This document shows positions 34,583-41,854 of a DNA stretch of 64,000 nt, in pieces (the first letter of the stretch is position 1; each line of letters opens with the position of its first letter). The translations under genes were made by a program, and so were the position numbers. The DNA comes from Micropruina sp. (GTDB lineage: Bacteria > Actinomycetota > Actinomycetes > Propionibacteriales > Propionibacteriaceae), in NCBI GenBank assembly GCA_016711205.1, contig JADJTM010000001.1, positions 1,674,001 to 1,738,000 on the forward strand. The letters run 5' to 3'. The notes below the pieces were generated by a model. It worked only from the letters and a program-made list of their open reading frames with translations. It searched no databases and was not told where the DNA came from.

Positions 34583-37068
34583 CGCTTCATCCAGTGGTAG
34601 TCGCGCGGGGTGACCATGTAGGTCGCGCCCGCTGGGGCCGGCAGGTAGGTGGTGGTGCTCGAACCGATCACGACCAGGGAGTTCATGTTCACCCAGTCCG
34701 CGTCGAAGTCGGCCAGCGTCGCGGTGGTCACCTTCTGGTCGGGCCGGCAGGCCTCTTCGACCACGGCGACCGGGGTGGTGGCCGGACGGTGCGCGGCGAA
34801 GATCTGCAGCGCCCGCGGCAGGTGCATCAACCGGGTGCGGCTGCGCGGGTTGTACAGCACGGTGACCAGGTCGGCCTCAGCGGCGGCCTGCAGCCGGCGC
34901 TCGATGGTCGGCCAGTCGGTGTGCAGGTCGGACAGCGAGATGGTGGCGTGGTCGTGGCCCAGCGGTGCGCCCAGGATCGCGGACGCCGCCAGGCTGGCGG
35001 TCACACCCGGCACGATCTCGACGTCGATGCCCTCGGTGCCCTGCTCCAGGGTCGGCGACGCCATCGCGTAGATCGCCGGGTCACCCGAACAGACCAGGGC
35101 CACCGAGCGTCCCTCGCGGGCCTTGGCGATGGCGAGGGCCGTCCGGGCCGCTTCGGTGCCCATGCCGGAGGCGTGCACCTCGGCCGCCGGCGCGATCAGG
35201 TCGGTGACCTGGTCGACGTACGGCTGGTAGCCGACGATCACCGACGCCGAGCGGATCGCCTGCTGCGCCCGAGGGGTGGTCAGGTCGCGCGAGCCGGGGC
35301 CCAGGCCGACCACGGCCAGGTGACCACGGGCCGGAAGGCGTCCGATCGCGCAGGTCGCCTCGGGGGTGCGCTGTTTCGGCACGATCAGCTCGGCGCCCTC
35401 GGCCAGCACGGACGCCTCCGCCACGCTCGGCGTGCCGACTGCGGCCTGCGCGTGGGCACTGGGATTGGGCACCTCGTGGGTGGCGAGCGCCGCGGCCGGG
35501 TGGGTGCGGAACTCGATGCCCAGTTCGGCGGCCAGCTCGATCAGGCCCTGCTCGTCGGCCTTGGCGTCCACGGAGGTGATGGCCCTCAGAGACTCAGCGG
35601 CGAGCCCGGCCTGCTGCAGGGTGCGGGTGAGCAGCGTCCGTAGCGACTCTGCGGACGTGCCGCGGTTGCACCCCATGCCCGCGATCAGGGACGGCGGGCG
35701 CAGCGTCACGGTGGGCAGCGTCTCGTCGCTGTCTGCGAGCGGGTGCAGTTGGTCCGAGACCACAACCGCCGCGACCGGGTCCTCCGCGTCGACGGCCAGG
35801 TTCGCCGGCAGCGGCGGCAGCGGCCAAGGCTGCGTCCGAACCAGTTGGACGGGGCGGCCGTCGAGCAGGGCACGGGTGACCTCGGCCACCGCGCCGGCGT
35901 ACGGCCAGCCGATGGTGTCGAGGGCGGGCAGGCCGACCGCATCCGTGGCCGTGGTCAGCACGGCGGTCGCGCCCAGCGCGTCGGCCAGCCGAGCGGCCAG
36001 GGCGTTCGCTCCGCCGGCGTGGCCGCCGACCAGCGGGACCGCGAAACGTCCGGCCTCGTCGATCACCACTACTCCCGGGTCAGTGCGCTTGTCGGCCAGC
36101 AGCGGGGCGATGATGCGCGTGGTCGCCCCCAGCGCCAGGTGGCTGACGATCAGGTCACACTCGCGCCAGGCCTGGGGCAGGCCGGCTTTCGCGCCGTCGG
36201 TGTAGCGCCGGGTGGTCACGCCGAGGGCGCGGTCGATGGCGTCCGCACGCTGTTCGCTGGCCGCGCCGCTGGTCACCTGCCCGATCACCGGTTCGGACGA
36301 TGCCGCGCCGCCGTCCGCGGACGATGTCACGTACGGCGCGGTGCCGGCCGCCGTCGCGTCCGGGCGTGATCCCGGCGTGGCAGCCGGCGCGGCGTGTTCG
36401 GCTTCCGGACCGGTCTGTTCCGGGCCGGCCGGTTCCGGGCCGGCCACGGCGCCCGACCAGGGCGCGTCGTCGGCTTCCGGCGGACGGTCCAGGATCAGCA
36501 CCACGTTGGGCTGAAGAGGTTCGGCCAGCAGTGCCTCGTCCGCGTTCAGCACCCGCACCCGCTCATCGCTGTCGCCCAGCCGCTCGGCCAGCACGTACCA
36601 CCGGGGCAGGTCGCGCAGGCCGTCCGCGAGCTCACGCACGCCGTGCTCCGCTGAGGTGAAGACCGCCACCTTGGCCGCCGTTTGGGCGACGTCCAGCGCC
36701 GCCTGCAACGGCCGCCCGTGCACGCTGACCACCGCGGCGTCGTCCCAGGGCAGGCCGACGGCGGCGAACGCGGCCGCGATCGACGACACGGCCGGCACCA
36801 CCGCCGGACGCAACCCGCGCGAGCGCAGGCTGCGCACCACACCGAAGTACAGCGGATCGCCGGAGGCGACCACGACGACGTCCTTGGTGGGGGGCATCAG
36901 GCTGATCCGCTCCACCGCGGGACGCAGGGCGCCGAGCGTGATCCGTCGCTCGGGCGGCACGCCGAGCGCATCCAGGTGACGGGCGCCGCCGACGACCAGA
37001 TCGGCGCGCGCTGCGGCCTCGAACAGTGCGTCCGTCGGCCGTCCCAGCAGTCCGTGGACGGTGATCAT
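34579..37068 (-). CDS. cbiEGH: CbiE-CbiG-CbiH trifunctional fusion
   Basis: 829 residues from ATG 37068, inside the cobM stop (ATGA). Residues 1-195 are CbiE, the C5-methylase (ADLVVGGARHLDALG, VVASGDPLYFGVVRSL). Residues 196 to about 270 are an Ala/Pro/Glu-rich linker. About 275-575 is CbiG, which opens the ring-A lactone and releases the two-carbon unit (LIVSHLALGATTRIIAPLL, VPLVGGHAGGANALAARLA, then SLIAGMGCNRGTSAESLRTL and SVDAKADEQGL). About 580-829 is CbiH/CobJ, the ring-contracting C17-methylase (LAVVGLGPGSRDLTTP, VCSGDPAIYAMA, VLYNPRSRTR). CbiG with CbiX marks the cobalt-early route. Confidence 0.95.
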   Translation of the reverse strand: MITVHGLLGRPTDALFEAAARADLVVGGARHLDALGVPPERRITLGALRPAVERISLMPPTKDVVVVASGDPLYFGVVRSLRSRGLRPAVVPAVSSIAAAFAAVGLPWDDAAVVSVHGRPLQAALDVAQTAAKVAVFTSAEHGVRELADGLRDLPRWYVLAERLGDSDERVRVLNADEALLAEPLQPNVVLILDRPPEADDAPWSGAVAGPEPAGPEQTGPEAEHAAPAATPGSRPDATAAGTAPYVTSSADGGAASSEPVIGQVTSGAASEQRADAIDRALGVTTRRYTDGAKAGLPQAWRECDLIVSHLALGATTRIIAPLLADKRTDPGVVVIDEAGRFAVPLVGGHAGGANALAARLADALGATAVLTTATDAVGLPALDTIGWPYAGAVAEVTRALLDGRPVQLVRTQPWPLPPLPANLAVDAEDPVAAVVVSDQLHPLADSDETLPTVTLRPPSLIAGMGCNRGTSAESLRTLLTRTLQQAGLAAESLRAITSVDAKADEQGLIELAAELGIEFRTHPAAALATHEVPNPSAHAQAAVGTPSVAEASVLAEGAELIVPKQRTPEATCAIGRLPARGHLAVVGLGPGSRDLTTPRAQQAIRSASVIVGYQPYVDQVTDLIAPAAEVHASGMGTEAARTALAIAKAREGRSVALVCSGDPAIYAMASPTLEQGTEGIDVEIVPGVTASLAASAILGAPLGHDHATISLSDLHTDWPTIERRLQAAAEADLVTVLYNPRSRTRLMHLPRALQIFAAHRPATTPVAVVEEACRPDQKVTTATLADFDADWVNMNSLVVIGSSTTTYLPAPAGATYMVTPRDYHWMKR

Positions 37069-38084
37069 GGGCGCGCCTTCCGATGCGTGGTGCCCGGGCC
37101 CGGCACCGGGGCCTCGCCCTCGGCCTTGCGGTACTCGTGCCGAAAACCGGGATGGTAGAGGTGGCTGCGGGTCTCGATACCGGTTTCGGCCAGCGCCGGG
37201 CCGACCAGCACGATGGTGTGCTTCCACAGCTTGTGCTCGGCCATGGCGGCCGACAGCTCGTCCAGTCGGCAGCGCAGCATCAGCTCATCGGGCCAGGTCA
37301 CCCGGTAGCCGACGATGCACGGCGTCTCCGGCGGGTAGCCACCGGCCAGCAATTCCTCCTGCAGCACCTTGTTGCGGGCCGCCGACAGGTAGAGCGCCAT
37401 GGTGGCGCCGTGCGCGGCGAACCCCCGGACGGTCTCGCGCTCGGGCATCGGCGTACGACCACCCTCGAGCCGGGTGAGGATCATGCTCTGCGACACCTCG
37501 GGCACGGTGATCTCGGCGTCCATCCGGGCGGCCGCGGCGGCGAACGCCGAGACGCCGGGGATGGTGCGGTGCGGCAGTCCGATCTCGTCGCACAGCCGCC
37601 GCTGCTCGGCGGTCGCCCCGTAGATGGACGGGTCGCCGGTGTGCACCCGGGCGACCAGCAACCCCTCGTCCTTCGCCCGCTGGTACAGCGGCTGGACACC
37701 CTCCAGCGACAGGCTTGCCGAGTCGACGATCAGGGCGTCCGGACGGGCGTCCGCGATCAGGGCGGCATCGACCAGGCTGGAGGCCCAGATGATGATGTCG
37801 GCCTCGGCGATCACCTTTGCGCCGCGCACCGTGATCAGGTCGGCGGCGCCGGGTCCGGCACCCACGAACACCACCTCGCCGGCGCTCCGACGGGCATTGG
37901 GGACGGTTCCTTTATCGGTCGCCCCGGGCCGGAATCCGTCGGTGGTAGGCGTGCCGCTCCGACGGGTATTGGGGACGGTTCCTTTGTCGGTCGCCCCGGG
38001 CCGCAATCCGTCGGTGGTAGGCATGCCGGTGGTGTCGCCGACGACACCGGTCGGGTCGCTCTCGCCGACGCCGTCCGCGTTCAC
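37065..38084 (-). CDS. cobM: precorrin-4 C11-methyltransferase with repeat-derived N-terminus
   Basis: 339 residues from GTG 38084, which overlaps the cobI stop (GTGA). The enzyme proper begins near residue 70 (VVFVGAGPGAADLITVRGAK) and has VARVHTGDPSIYGAT, PGVSAFAAAAARM and the usual TRSHLYHPGFRHEYR end. CobM/CbiF methylates C11. The extra roughly 69 N-terminal residues contain a 22-24-residue direct repeat (TTDGLRPGATDKGTVPNTRR, then TTDGFRPGATDKGTVPNARR) encoded by two REP2 copies read in frame. If translation instead starts at GTG near 37878 the protein has the normal family length of about 270. The overlap with cobI favours the long form, but this is not proven. Confidence 0.9.
   Translation of the reverse strand: MNADGVGESDPTGVVGDTTGMPTTDGLRPGATDKGTVPNTRRSGTPTTDGFRPGATDKGTVPNARRSAGEVVFVGAGPGAADLITVRGAKVIAEADIIIWASSLVDAALIADARPDALIVDSASLSLEGVQPLYQRAKDEGLLVARVHTGDPSIYGATAEQRRLCDEIGLPHRTIPGVSAFAAAAARMDAEITVPEVSQSMILTRLEGGRTPMPERETVRGFAAHGATMALYLSAARNKVLQEELLAGGYPPETPCIVGYRVTWPDELMLRCRLDELSAAMAEHKLWKHTIVLVGPALAETGIETRSHLYHPGFRHEYRKAEGEAPVPGPGTTHRKARP
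37895..38025 (+). repeat. two REP2 copies inside cobM
   Basis: ATTGGGGACGGTTCCTTT is found at about 37899 and 37969, each followed by (A/G)TCGGTCGCCCCGGGCC and then AATCCGTCGGTGGTAGGC. The unit is about 70 bp and tandem. It lies wholly within the 5' part of the cobM reading frame (minus strand) without breaking it. Confidence 0.93.
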
Positions 38085-38845
38085 AGCCGGCCCCCCGTCA
38101 GCGGACGAGCCGGCGCCACCAGGATCGTCGAGAAGTACGGTGCGGCCTCGGCATCGATCTCGCTGAGCCTCTGCAGCCGTTGCCCAGGCAAACCGACGTC
38201 GGTGCCCATCACCCCCACGGCGTCCGGACGGCGTTCGCGAATGAGGGCGAGCAAGGCGGCCAGCCGGCGTCCACCCTTGTAGGCCACCACGGTGTCGGAG
38301 GAGTCCAGGGCCGTGGCGACGGCGTCCAGCCCGGCGGTCACCGGCACCAGGGTGAGCGCCTCCTGGCCCTCGACCAGCGGCACCTTCGCCGCGGCGGCCA
38401 GCGCCTGCATGGCGGTGATGCCGGGCACGAGTTCGACGACCAACCCCGGAACGGAGGCCCGAACCTCGGCGGCCAGGTAGCTGAAGGTGGAGTAGACGCT
38501 GGGGTCGCCCACCGTGGCGAAGGCGACGCATGCCGCTCCCCCGGCGAAGGCGGCGGTCGCTGCATCGGCCGAGGCCTGCCACGACTCCCGGCGCTTGGTG
38601 CCGACCCCGCTGCGCTGGGCCATGCTGAACGGCACCCGCTGCAGCCGCCCGGCCGCTTCGGGGCAGACCGCGAGCACGATCTGCTCCGCGCGCCCGCCGT
38701 CGACGTTACCGGTGTCGGTGACCGGCACCAGCACCACGTCCGCGGCGCGCAGCACCTCGACCGCCTTGAGGGTGACCAGTTGCGGGTCGCCCGGGCCGAC
38801 GCCGACGCCGATCAGCATGGGTGTGGCATTGGCAAGGCTGGGCAA
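38081..38845 (-). CDS. cobI: precorrin-2 C20-methyltransferase
   Basis: 254 residues. TTG 38845 is chosen because GAGGAGG lies 7 bases before it; ATG 38818 has no such site. CobI/CbiL methylates C20 of (cobalt-)precorrin-2. Marks: LIGVGVGPGDPQLVTLKAVEVL, VAFATVGDPSVYSTFSYLA, VPGITAMQALAAAA and VVAYKGGRRLAALLAL. First gene of the operon cobI-cobM-cbiEGH-cbiX/met8, just after a cobalamin riboswitch. Confidence 0.95.
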   Translation of the reverse strand: MPSLANATPMLIGVGVGPGDPQLVTLKAVEVLRAADVVLVPVTDTGNVDGGRAEQIVLAVCPEAAGRLQRVPFSMAQRSGVGTKRRESWQASADAATAAFAGGAACVAFATVGDPSVYSTFSYLAAEVRASVPGLVVELVPGITAMQALAAAAKVPLVEGQEALTLVPVTAGLDAVATALDSSDTVVAYKGGRRLAALLALIRERRPDAVGVMGTDVGLPGQRLQRLSEIDAEAAPYFSTILVAPARPLTGGRL

Positions 38846-38867
38846 GAAGGGGCCTCCTCAGGTATCC

Positions 38868-39000
38868 ACGCCCGTGGGTTGTCGCTCAAACGGCACCCGG
38901 TGAGTGTCTGGCTTCCGGAGTGATCCGGTCACAGTGGCGGGACCGCCCCGGACTGGCCTGTTCGGCGCACCGGGTTCCTCCCTGGGTTGCCGGATCAGTT
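38868..39000 (-). promoter_or_regulatory. cobalamin riboswitch upstream of cobI
   Basis: On the minus strand the leader shows GGGAGGAACCCGGTGCG, then GGGGCGGTCCCGCCACTGTG (B12 box at about 38929-38944), then GGAAGCCAGACACTC, in the normal order and spacing. The cobI ribosome binding site GAGGAGG (38853-38859) is only about 10 bases from the 3' edge, so control by hiding it is plausible. Limits are approximate. Confidence 0.92.
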
Positions 39001-39037
39001 TGTCACGGCCCTCGATGCCGCACCGGCAAACGCACAA

Positions 39038-39088
39038 AAGGCCTGAGTCCCCCTGCCGGCGCTCTGATGCTGCTCAGGGGCCTTTTGG
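39038..39088. terminator. hairpin between cobI leader and cobF
   Basis: AAAAGGCCTGAG (39038-39049) pairs with CTCAGGGGCCTTTT (39075-39088) with a two-base bulge; the stem ends in A4/T4 on both sides, as in a bidirectional terminator. It lies in the divergent spacer, so it may shield cobF from the cobI promoter region or form part of a leader. Confidence 0.5.
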
Positions 39089-39211
39089 ACGAGCGGACGA
39101 ACCGGCGATGCGCCGTCCGGGCGTGACGCAGTGGGCACGGGTGGACGGCGGGGGTACTAGCCTGCGAGGGCGCGGTCCCGACGCCGTGAGCGATCCGTAG
39201 GAGGCCGACCG

Positions 39212-39982
39212 ATGACCCCTGAACTGCTGCTGATCGGCGTGGGCGCGGGCGATCCCGACTGGGTGACCCTCGAAGCGGTGCGGGCGATCGAGTCGCTCGA
39301 TGTGCTGTTCGTCGTGGTCAAGGAAGGCCATGTGGACGAGCTGGTGCAGGCCCGCCGGGTCATTCTGCAGCGACACCGCAGTGCCCCGCTGCGTACCGTC
39401 GAGTTGCAGGATCCACCCCGTCCGTGGCGCACGGCACCCGACTATGGGGCGGCTGTGCGGCTGTGGCGGGCGCAACGGCGCGACCAGTGGGCCGCCGCGG
39501 TCGCGGCCGAACTCGGCGATGGCCAGACCGGCGGTTTTCTGGTCTGGGGCGACCCCAGCCTGTTCGAGAGCACCCTGGCGATCGTGGACGAGGTGGTGGC
39601 CGGCTCGGCGGGCACCCTGACCCGCCGGGTACTGCCCGGCATCAGCTGCGTGCACGCGCTGACCGCCCGATTCGCTATTCCGCTCAACCGGCAGGGCCGT
39701 GCCGTCCAGATCACCCCGGCCCGGCTGATCGCCGGCGGACTGCCCGAGGGCGTGGACGACGCCGTGGTGATGCTCGACGGCAGACAGACCTTTGCATTGA
39801 TCGAGCCGGCCGGCATCGACATCTACTGGGGCGCCTATCTGGGCACCTCCGACGAGATCCTGATCAGCGGAGACCTGCGCGAGGTGCGCGACGAGATCGC
39901 GATGGTGCGCGCCGAAGCGGCCGAACGCAAGGGCTGGATGTTCGACACCTACCTGCTGCGCCGGCGCCTGACCGACGGATAA
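39212..39982 (+). CDS. cobF: precorrin-6A synthase (deacetylating), CobF
   Basis: 256 residues from ATG 39212 with GGAGG about 9 bp upstream. CobF methylates C1 and removes the acetyl group of precorrin-5 in the cobalt-late route. Marks: LLLIGVGAGDPDWVTLEAVRAI at the N-terminus, FLVWGDPSLFESTLAIVDEV, VLPGISCVHALTARFAIPLN, and DIYWGAYLGTSDEILISG. The rest of the B12 set here is of the cobalt-early kind, so this gene is out of type. The last codons and stop (TDG, TAA) lie at the edge of a REP2 unit that recurs 76 bp downstream. Confidence 0.9.
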   Translation: MTPELLLIGVGAGDPDWVTLEAVRAIESLDVLFVVVKEGHVDELVQARRVILQRHRSAPLRTVELQDPPRPWRTAPDYGAAVRLWRAQRRDQWAAAVAAELGDGQTGGFLVWGDPSLFESTLAIVDEVVAGSAGTLTRRVLPGISCVHALTARFAIPLNRQGRAVQITPARLIAGGLPEGVDDAVVMLDGRQTFALIEPAGIDIYWGAYLGTSDEILISGDLREVRDEIAMVRAEAAERKGWMFDTYLLRRRLTDG

Positions 39983-40105
39983 TGGGGACGGTTCCTTTCC
40001 CGTTCACTTACCGCTGAAACCCAGTTGGTCCGAGGCAGAGGGACGATGCCCGACGGATAATGGGGACGGTTCCTTTCCCGTTCGCTAGCCCCAGAAACCC
40101 AGCCG
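39970..40105 (+). repeat. two tandem REP2 copies at the cobF 3' end
   Basis: CGACGGATAATGGGGACGG followed by TTCCTTTCCCGTTC occurs at about 39972 and again at about 40050, each followed some ten bases later by AAACCCAG. The first copy contains the cobF stop codon, and the second repeats the same CGACGGATAA without a gene. Confidence 0.92.
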
Positions 40106-40275
40106 ACCAAGTCCGGGCGCGGATGCGCGCAGCACGTGCCCACCGGGCTCGGTGCGCGTCGCCTACCGGTCTTCACGTGTGCTCCTCCGCAGGTGTGCGC
40201 CCAACCCTTCCCAGGTGCGCGCCGCGACAGCCAGTGCCGACGCCGAGACTGCCAACAGCGTCCTAGAGTGAGCCC

Positions 40276-41448
40276 ATGACCCTGCCGCCCCTGGTGCCGG
40301 CCGTCGGCGTACTCAGCGCGGACGACCTCGCCCGCTACTCACGGCAACTGGTGCTGCCCGAGCTCGGCGTGACCGGCCAGCGTCGCCTCGCGGCCGCCCG
40401 GGTGCTGGTGGTCGGCGCCGGCGGACTCGGTTCACCGGTGCTGCTCTACCTGGCCGCAGCAGGCGTCGGCACCATCGGCGTCGTCGACTCCGACCGGGTG
40501 GAGACCTCGAACCTGCACCGGCAGGTGATCCACGCGGACGCCTCGATCGGCCTGCCCAAGGTGATCTCGGCCGCCCGGACGCTCTGCGCACAGCACCCGT
40601 CCCTCACCGTGCAACCCCACGACCTGCGGCTGGACGCCGACAACGCCGACGACCTGATCGCCGGCTACGACCTGGTGATCGACGGCGCCGACAACTTTCC
40701 GACCCGCTACCTGGTCAACGACACCTGCGTCCGGCTCGGCAAGCCGCTGGTCTGGGGGTCTGTGCTGGGGTTCGCCGCCCAGGTGTCGGTCTTCTGGGAC
40801 GCCGCCCCCGACGGACGCGGCCTCCAACTGCGCGACGTGTTTCCCGAACCCCCCGCGCCGGGCACGGTGCCGTCGTGCGCGGAGGCCGGCGTCGTCGGCG
40901 CGGTCTGCGCGCAGGCGGGCTCGGTGATGGCGATGGAGGCGATCAAGCTGATCACCGGACTGGGCCGTCCGCTGCTGGGCCGCGTGCTGGTGCTCGACAC
41001 CCTCGCCGGCCGGTTCGACGAGGTGCCTGTGCGTCGTAGCGGACGCGCGCCCGCCCGTCCCAGCTCGAACCCGGCGGACGCTGCAGCCGAATCATCACCC
41101 GCGTCGCACCCCGCGCAACAGGCCTGCACCGCTGCGTCCACGGCGGCACCACGAACGATGCACCTGGCCGACGCGGGTTCGATGGTGCTGCTGGACGTGC
41201 GCAACCCCGACGAGTTCGCCACCGAACGTTTCTCCGGCTCGGTCAACGTGCCGCTGCCCGCCCTCCTGGACGGCACCGGGCCGGTTCGGCTGAGCCCCAC
41301 CGGGCCCGCCGTGCCCAGCGACGAGCCGATTCTGGTCATCTGCCGCAGCGGCGCTCGCGCCGAGATCGCCGCGGCAAGCCTGACCGCCCGCGGCTATACG
41401 CGCGTCCACGTTCTCGAGGGTGGCTTTGCGGCGCTGCCGGCGTCCTGA
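40276..41448 (+). CDS. moeZ: MoeZ-like adenylyltransferase with rhodanese domain
   Basis: 390 residues. Residues 15-255 are an E1-like ThiF/MoeB domain: RYSRQLVLPELGVTGQRRL, VVGAGGLGSPVLLYLAAAGVG (ATP loop), DSDRVETSNLHRQV, and PSCAEAGVVGAVCAQAGS with the thioester-type Cys. An Ala/Ser/Pro linker leads to a rhodanese domain (about 295-390): VLLDVRNPDEFATERFSGSV and active-site Cys in VICRSGARAE. It activates the C-terminus of sulfur-carrier proteins (MoaD, ThiS, CysO-like) and loads sulfur. No molybdopterin gene is adjacent. Confidence 0.9.
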   Translation: MTLPPLVPAVGVLSADDLARYSRQLVLPELGVTGQRRLAAARVLVVGAGGLGSPVLLYLAAAGVGTIGVVDSDRVETSNLHRQVIHADASIGLPKVISAARTLCAQHPSLTVQPHDLRLDADNADDLIAGYDLVIDGADNFPTRYLVNDTCVRLGKPLVWGSVLGFAAQVSVFWDAAPDGRGLQLRDVFPEPPAPGTVPSCAEAGVVGAVCAQAGSVMAMEAIKLITGLGRPLLGRVLVLDTLAGRFDEVPVRRSGRAPARPSSNPADAAAESSPASHPAQQACTAASTAAPRTMHLADAGSMVLLDVRNPDEFATERFSGSVNVPLPALLDGTGPVRLSPTGPAVPSDEPILVICRSGARAEIAAASLTARGYTRVHVLEGGFAALPAS

Positions 41449-41515
41449 TCACGAGCCCCGCCGCCTGCTGCGACAGCCATCAACGCGCGTCCTGGCGCGG
41501 GGCGTCCGAGCAGAG

Positions 41516-41818
41516 TCAGTCCTTGCGGGTGATGCGAAGCTGCCAGGCCGCCGGACCGTCCTCGAGGTAGGCGATGTCGATCGGCCACCGCTGTGCGAGC
41601 TGATTCAGCAGCGGCAGCGGGTTGTGCGGCGCGATCAGCACCAGGGCACCACCCGCACCGAGTTGATCGAGGGCGCCGAATACGGCACCGTGCCGGATCG
41701 CGTGCGGGATCTGCCGGACGTCCAGCACCGGCGCGTCGGTGGCATGCTCACCGCAACTGCAGGTGTGCCCCGCCGTCCCGGTGACATCGATGGTCTCGAT
41801 CGCAACTGACTTGTTCAT
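41516..41818 (-). CDS. DUF2249 domain protein
   Basis: 100 residues. After a short leader with GHTCSCGEH comes a DUF2249 domain: VLDVRQIPHAIRHGAVFGAL, GGALVLIAPHNPLPLLNQLA, and the typical end YLEDGPAAWQLRITRKD. Such proteins are TusA-like in fold and are often found near nitrite, nitric oxide or cytochrome genes; their role is not established. It lies 36 bp downstream of the nitrite reductase gene on the same strand, so it is probably cotranscribed. The CxC in the leader could bind metal or be redox active. Confidence 0.82.
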   Translation of the reverse strand: MNKSVAIETIDVTGTAGHTCSCGEHATDAPVLDVRQIPHAIRHGAVFGALDQLGAGGALVLIAPHNPLPLLNQLAQRWPIDIAYLEDGPAAWQLRITRKD

Positions 41819-41854
41819 GGTCTTGCTCCTTGTTGGTTGGTTCCTCGGGGGTGG

